Shown here one piece after another: positions 62,841-64,000 of a stretch of 64,000 bases of DNA. The position numbers and the translations under genes are program-made. Origin of the DNA: Mycobacterium sp. IDR2000157661 (lineage in GTDB: Bacteria; Actinomycetota; Actinomycetes; Mycobacteriales; Mycobacteriaceae); NCBI RefSeq assembly GCF_022317005.1, contig NZ_CP081006.1, positions 2,852,001 to 2,916,000 on the forward strand, written 5' to 3'. The notes beneath the pieces were generated by a model that was not told the DNA's origin, did no database searches, and saw only the letters and a program-made list of their open reading frames with translations. Every line of letters begins with the position of its first letter. Positions within the stretch are counted from its first letter, which is position 1.

Positions 62841-64000
62841 TCAGATCGTTCCTTCCGGTAGCCGGCGCAGGTATGCGGCGCGTCGGTCCGCCAGCTCGGT
62901 GGCACGTTCGGACTCGGACACCCGCCGCAGTGTGGGCACCTCGTTTTCCAGGGCATCCAGGGCGACGACCCGGCCACGGGCACCCAAGTCGGGCTTCGGT
63001 CCGTCGGCGCCGAACTCGGCCATGCGCAGGGTAAGGATGCCCTCGTGCAGACCGTCGGAGTCGATCCAGTTTGCGACGCCCGGGTCGGTCGGGGAGATGA
63101 CGTAGGTGTAGCTGCCGTCATCGCCGGCCACCGACTGGGCCTTGTTGAGGCTCCCGGTCCGATCGACGATGTCGAGGGTGGTGCCCCAGACGTTGCTCAG
63201 CGGGACGGTGAAGTACTCGGCGCCGCCGTCGCTGACGTCGACGACGAACGCCTCGCCCGGATTCAGGTCGAACCGGCCCATCACGTAGACCTGGTTGCGC
63301 ATCGCGCCGACTCGGTCCGCCGACCACGCAAGGTTGAAGTGGTTGGGCGGCATCTTGTAGATCCCGTGGCTCAGCTTGCCGGTGAAGTTCGCGAAGTGCG
63401 CCATCATCGCCGCCGTGGCTTCGGCCTGCTCGTCGAGCGTGCGAGCCGGTGTCGACGGCGCCGAGCCGAGCCGTTGCACCGCAAGATGGTTGGGGTCGTC
63501 GCGATCCCAGTGCAGCAGCACGTCGCGGATGTAGAACTCATGTGCCTCCCCGGTCGTCTGCACGTGGTTGGGCCGGTCGCCGGCGGGGTCGGAGTCGACG
63601 GTGATGGTGAACGACCCGTCCGGGTCGACGGCCATGGTGCGGCCGTTGAGTACGGCGACGGTGCCCATGTCGGCGTCCCAAAGGGTGAAGTAGTTCTCCG
63701 CCATCCGGTTCTCGCCCACCCGGCCCCGGATCTCGTAGCGCTCGTCGCCCGAGATGGGGATGACGCGGTACACGCTGTCCGGATTGTCGATGCCCCAGCG
63801 TGATCCGGGGATCGCGTGCCCGGCCACCGGGTGGCCCAGCCGGGTGATGCACGTGACCTGAGGTCGCAACTTGTCCTGGTTCGACGACCACATCGCCGCG
63901 GAGAACATGACCTCGGCGAAGGCGGCGTCGAACCGCTCGCGCATGGCCTCGGAGGCCTTGGCGCGCGAAAGCCAGTTCTCGGCGACGCTGCGGTAGGCCG
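62841..64000 (-). CDS. Conserved protein of unknown function, 5' end beyond the window
   Basis: At least 385 residues. The frame stays open to the end of the window (AYRSVAENWLSRAKASEAMR upstream of the internal ATG at 63944), so the start is outside. The middle shows RWGIDNPDSVYRVIPISGDE, YFTLWDADMGTVAVLNGR and FTITVDSDPAGDRPNH, beta-rich segments that recall DUF1214-type proteins. I am not certain of the family. It is coupled to the SDR gene (1 bp gap). Confidence 0.65.
   Translation of the reverse strand, partial: AYRSVAENWLSRAKASEAMRERFDAAFAEVMFSAAMWSSNQDKLRPQVTCITRLGHPVAGHAIPGSRWGIDNPDSVYRVIPISGDERYEIRGRVGENRMAENYFTLWDADMGTVAVLNGRTMAVDPDGSFTITVDSDPAGDRPNHVQTTGEAHEFYIRDVLLHWDRDDPNHLAVQRLGSAPSTPARTLDEQAEATAAMMAHFANFTGKLSHGIYKMPPNHFNLAWSADRVGAMRNQVYVMGRFDLNPGEAFVVDVSDGGAEYFTVPLSNVWGTTLDIVDRTGSLNKAQSVAGDDGSYTYVISPTDPGVANWIDSDGLHEGILTLRMAEFGADGPKPDLGARGRVVALDALENEVPTLRRVSESERATELADRRAAYLRRLPEGTI

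Overview
The window is high-GC chromosomal DNA with densely packed genes, many in ATGA, GTGA or TGATG overlap. It looks like a rapidly growing Mycobacterium (Mycolicibacterium-type). The backbone follows the gene order I recall for the M. tuberculosis Rv1253-Rv1287 segment: deaD, acyltransferase, TetR, cyp130, FAD oxidase, Tap efflux, udgB, F420 enzyme, HIT, amidase, pH-type adenylyl cyclase, ABC exporter pair, lprB-lprC, sixA, SbcCD-like pair, GMC oxidoreductase, oppABCD, canA, cysD-cysNC and an Rrf2 regulator. Further genes that I do not recall from that segment are inserted between these. No phage, insertion sequence, CRISPR array, rRNA or tRNA was found. No gene-free stretch exceeds 300 bp.

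Layout. 1-9.9 kb: end of deaD, an acyltransferase, a siderophore-interacting flavoprotein behind an IdeR-type iron box, TetR-cyp130, a GlcD-like oxidase, a large LuxR-type ATPase regulator and the Tap-like pump. 10-15.9 kb: UdgB, two coenzyme-dependent oxidoreductases, HIT, amidase, a second DNA glycosylase (hypoxanthine/uracil type) and adenylyl cyclase. 15.9-25.6 kb: a frameshifted DUF222/HNH (13E12-like) gene, a secreted protein, a copper cassette (copZ, secreted His-rich protein, CopA ATPase) behind a CsoR-type operator, dtd, AIM24, a small membrane protein, a possible ribbon-helix-helix protein and a molybdopterin oxidoreductase. 25.6-38 kb: heterodimeric ABC exporter, two lipoproteins, SixA, SbcD/SbcC-like pair, a DUF2182-DUF1326 putative metal pair and a GMC oxidoreductase. 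38-46.2 kb: wax ester synthase/DGAT, alpha/beta hydrolase and the oppBCDA oligopeptide importer. 46.4-49.1 kb: a small exported protein and the TcrXY-like two-component pair, with tcrX carrying a single-base frameshift. 49.2-54.8 kb: carbonic anhydrase bracketed by an inverted repeat, then the sulfate-activation genes cysD-cysNC-cysQ, a methyltransferase and an Rrf2 regulator without iron-sulfur cysteines. 54.9-64 kb: VOC proteins, nitronate monooxygenase with a tiny coupled ORF, a membrane protein/NarL-type regulator/kinase operon, a DUF4032 protein, an F420-type oxidoreductase, an SDR enzyme and a partial conserved protein.

Themes. Metal handling (IdeR box, Cop cassette, DUF2182/DUF1326), sulfur assimilation and DNA repair (two uracil/hypoxanthine glycosylases and SbcCD) recur. 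Many start codons lie 6-7 nt downstream of a -10-like TANNNT hexamer, which fits leaderless transcription as known in mycobacteria, and I used this to choose several starts. All functions are inferred from sequence motifs; no search was run.
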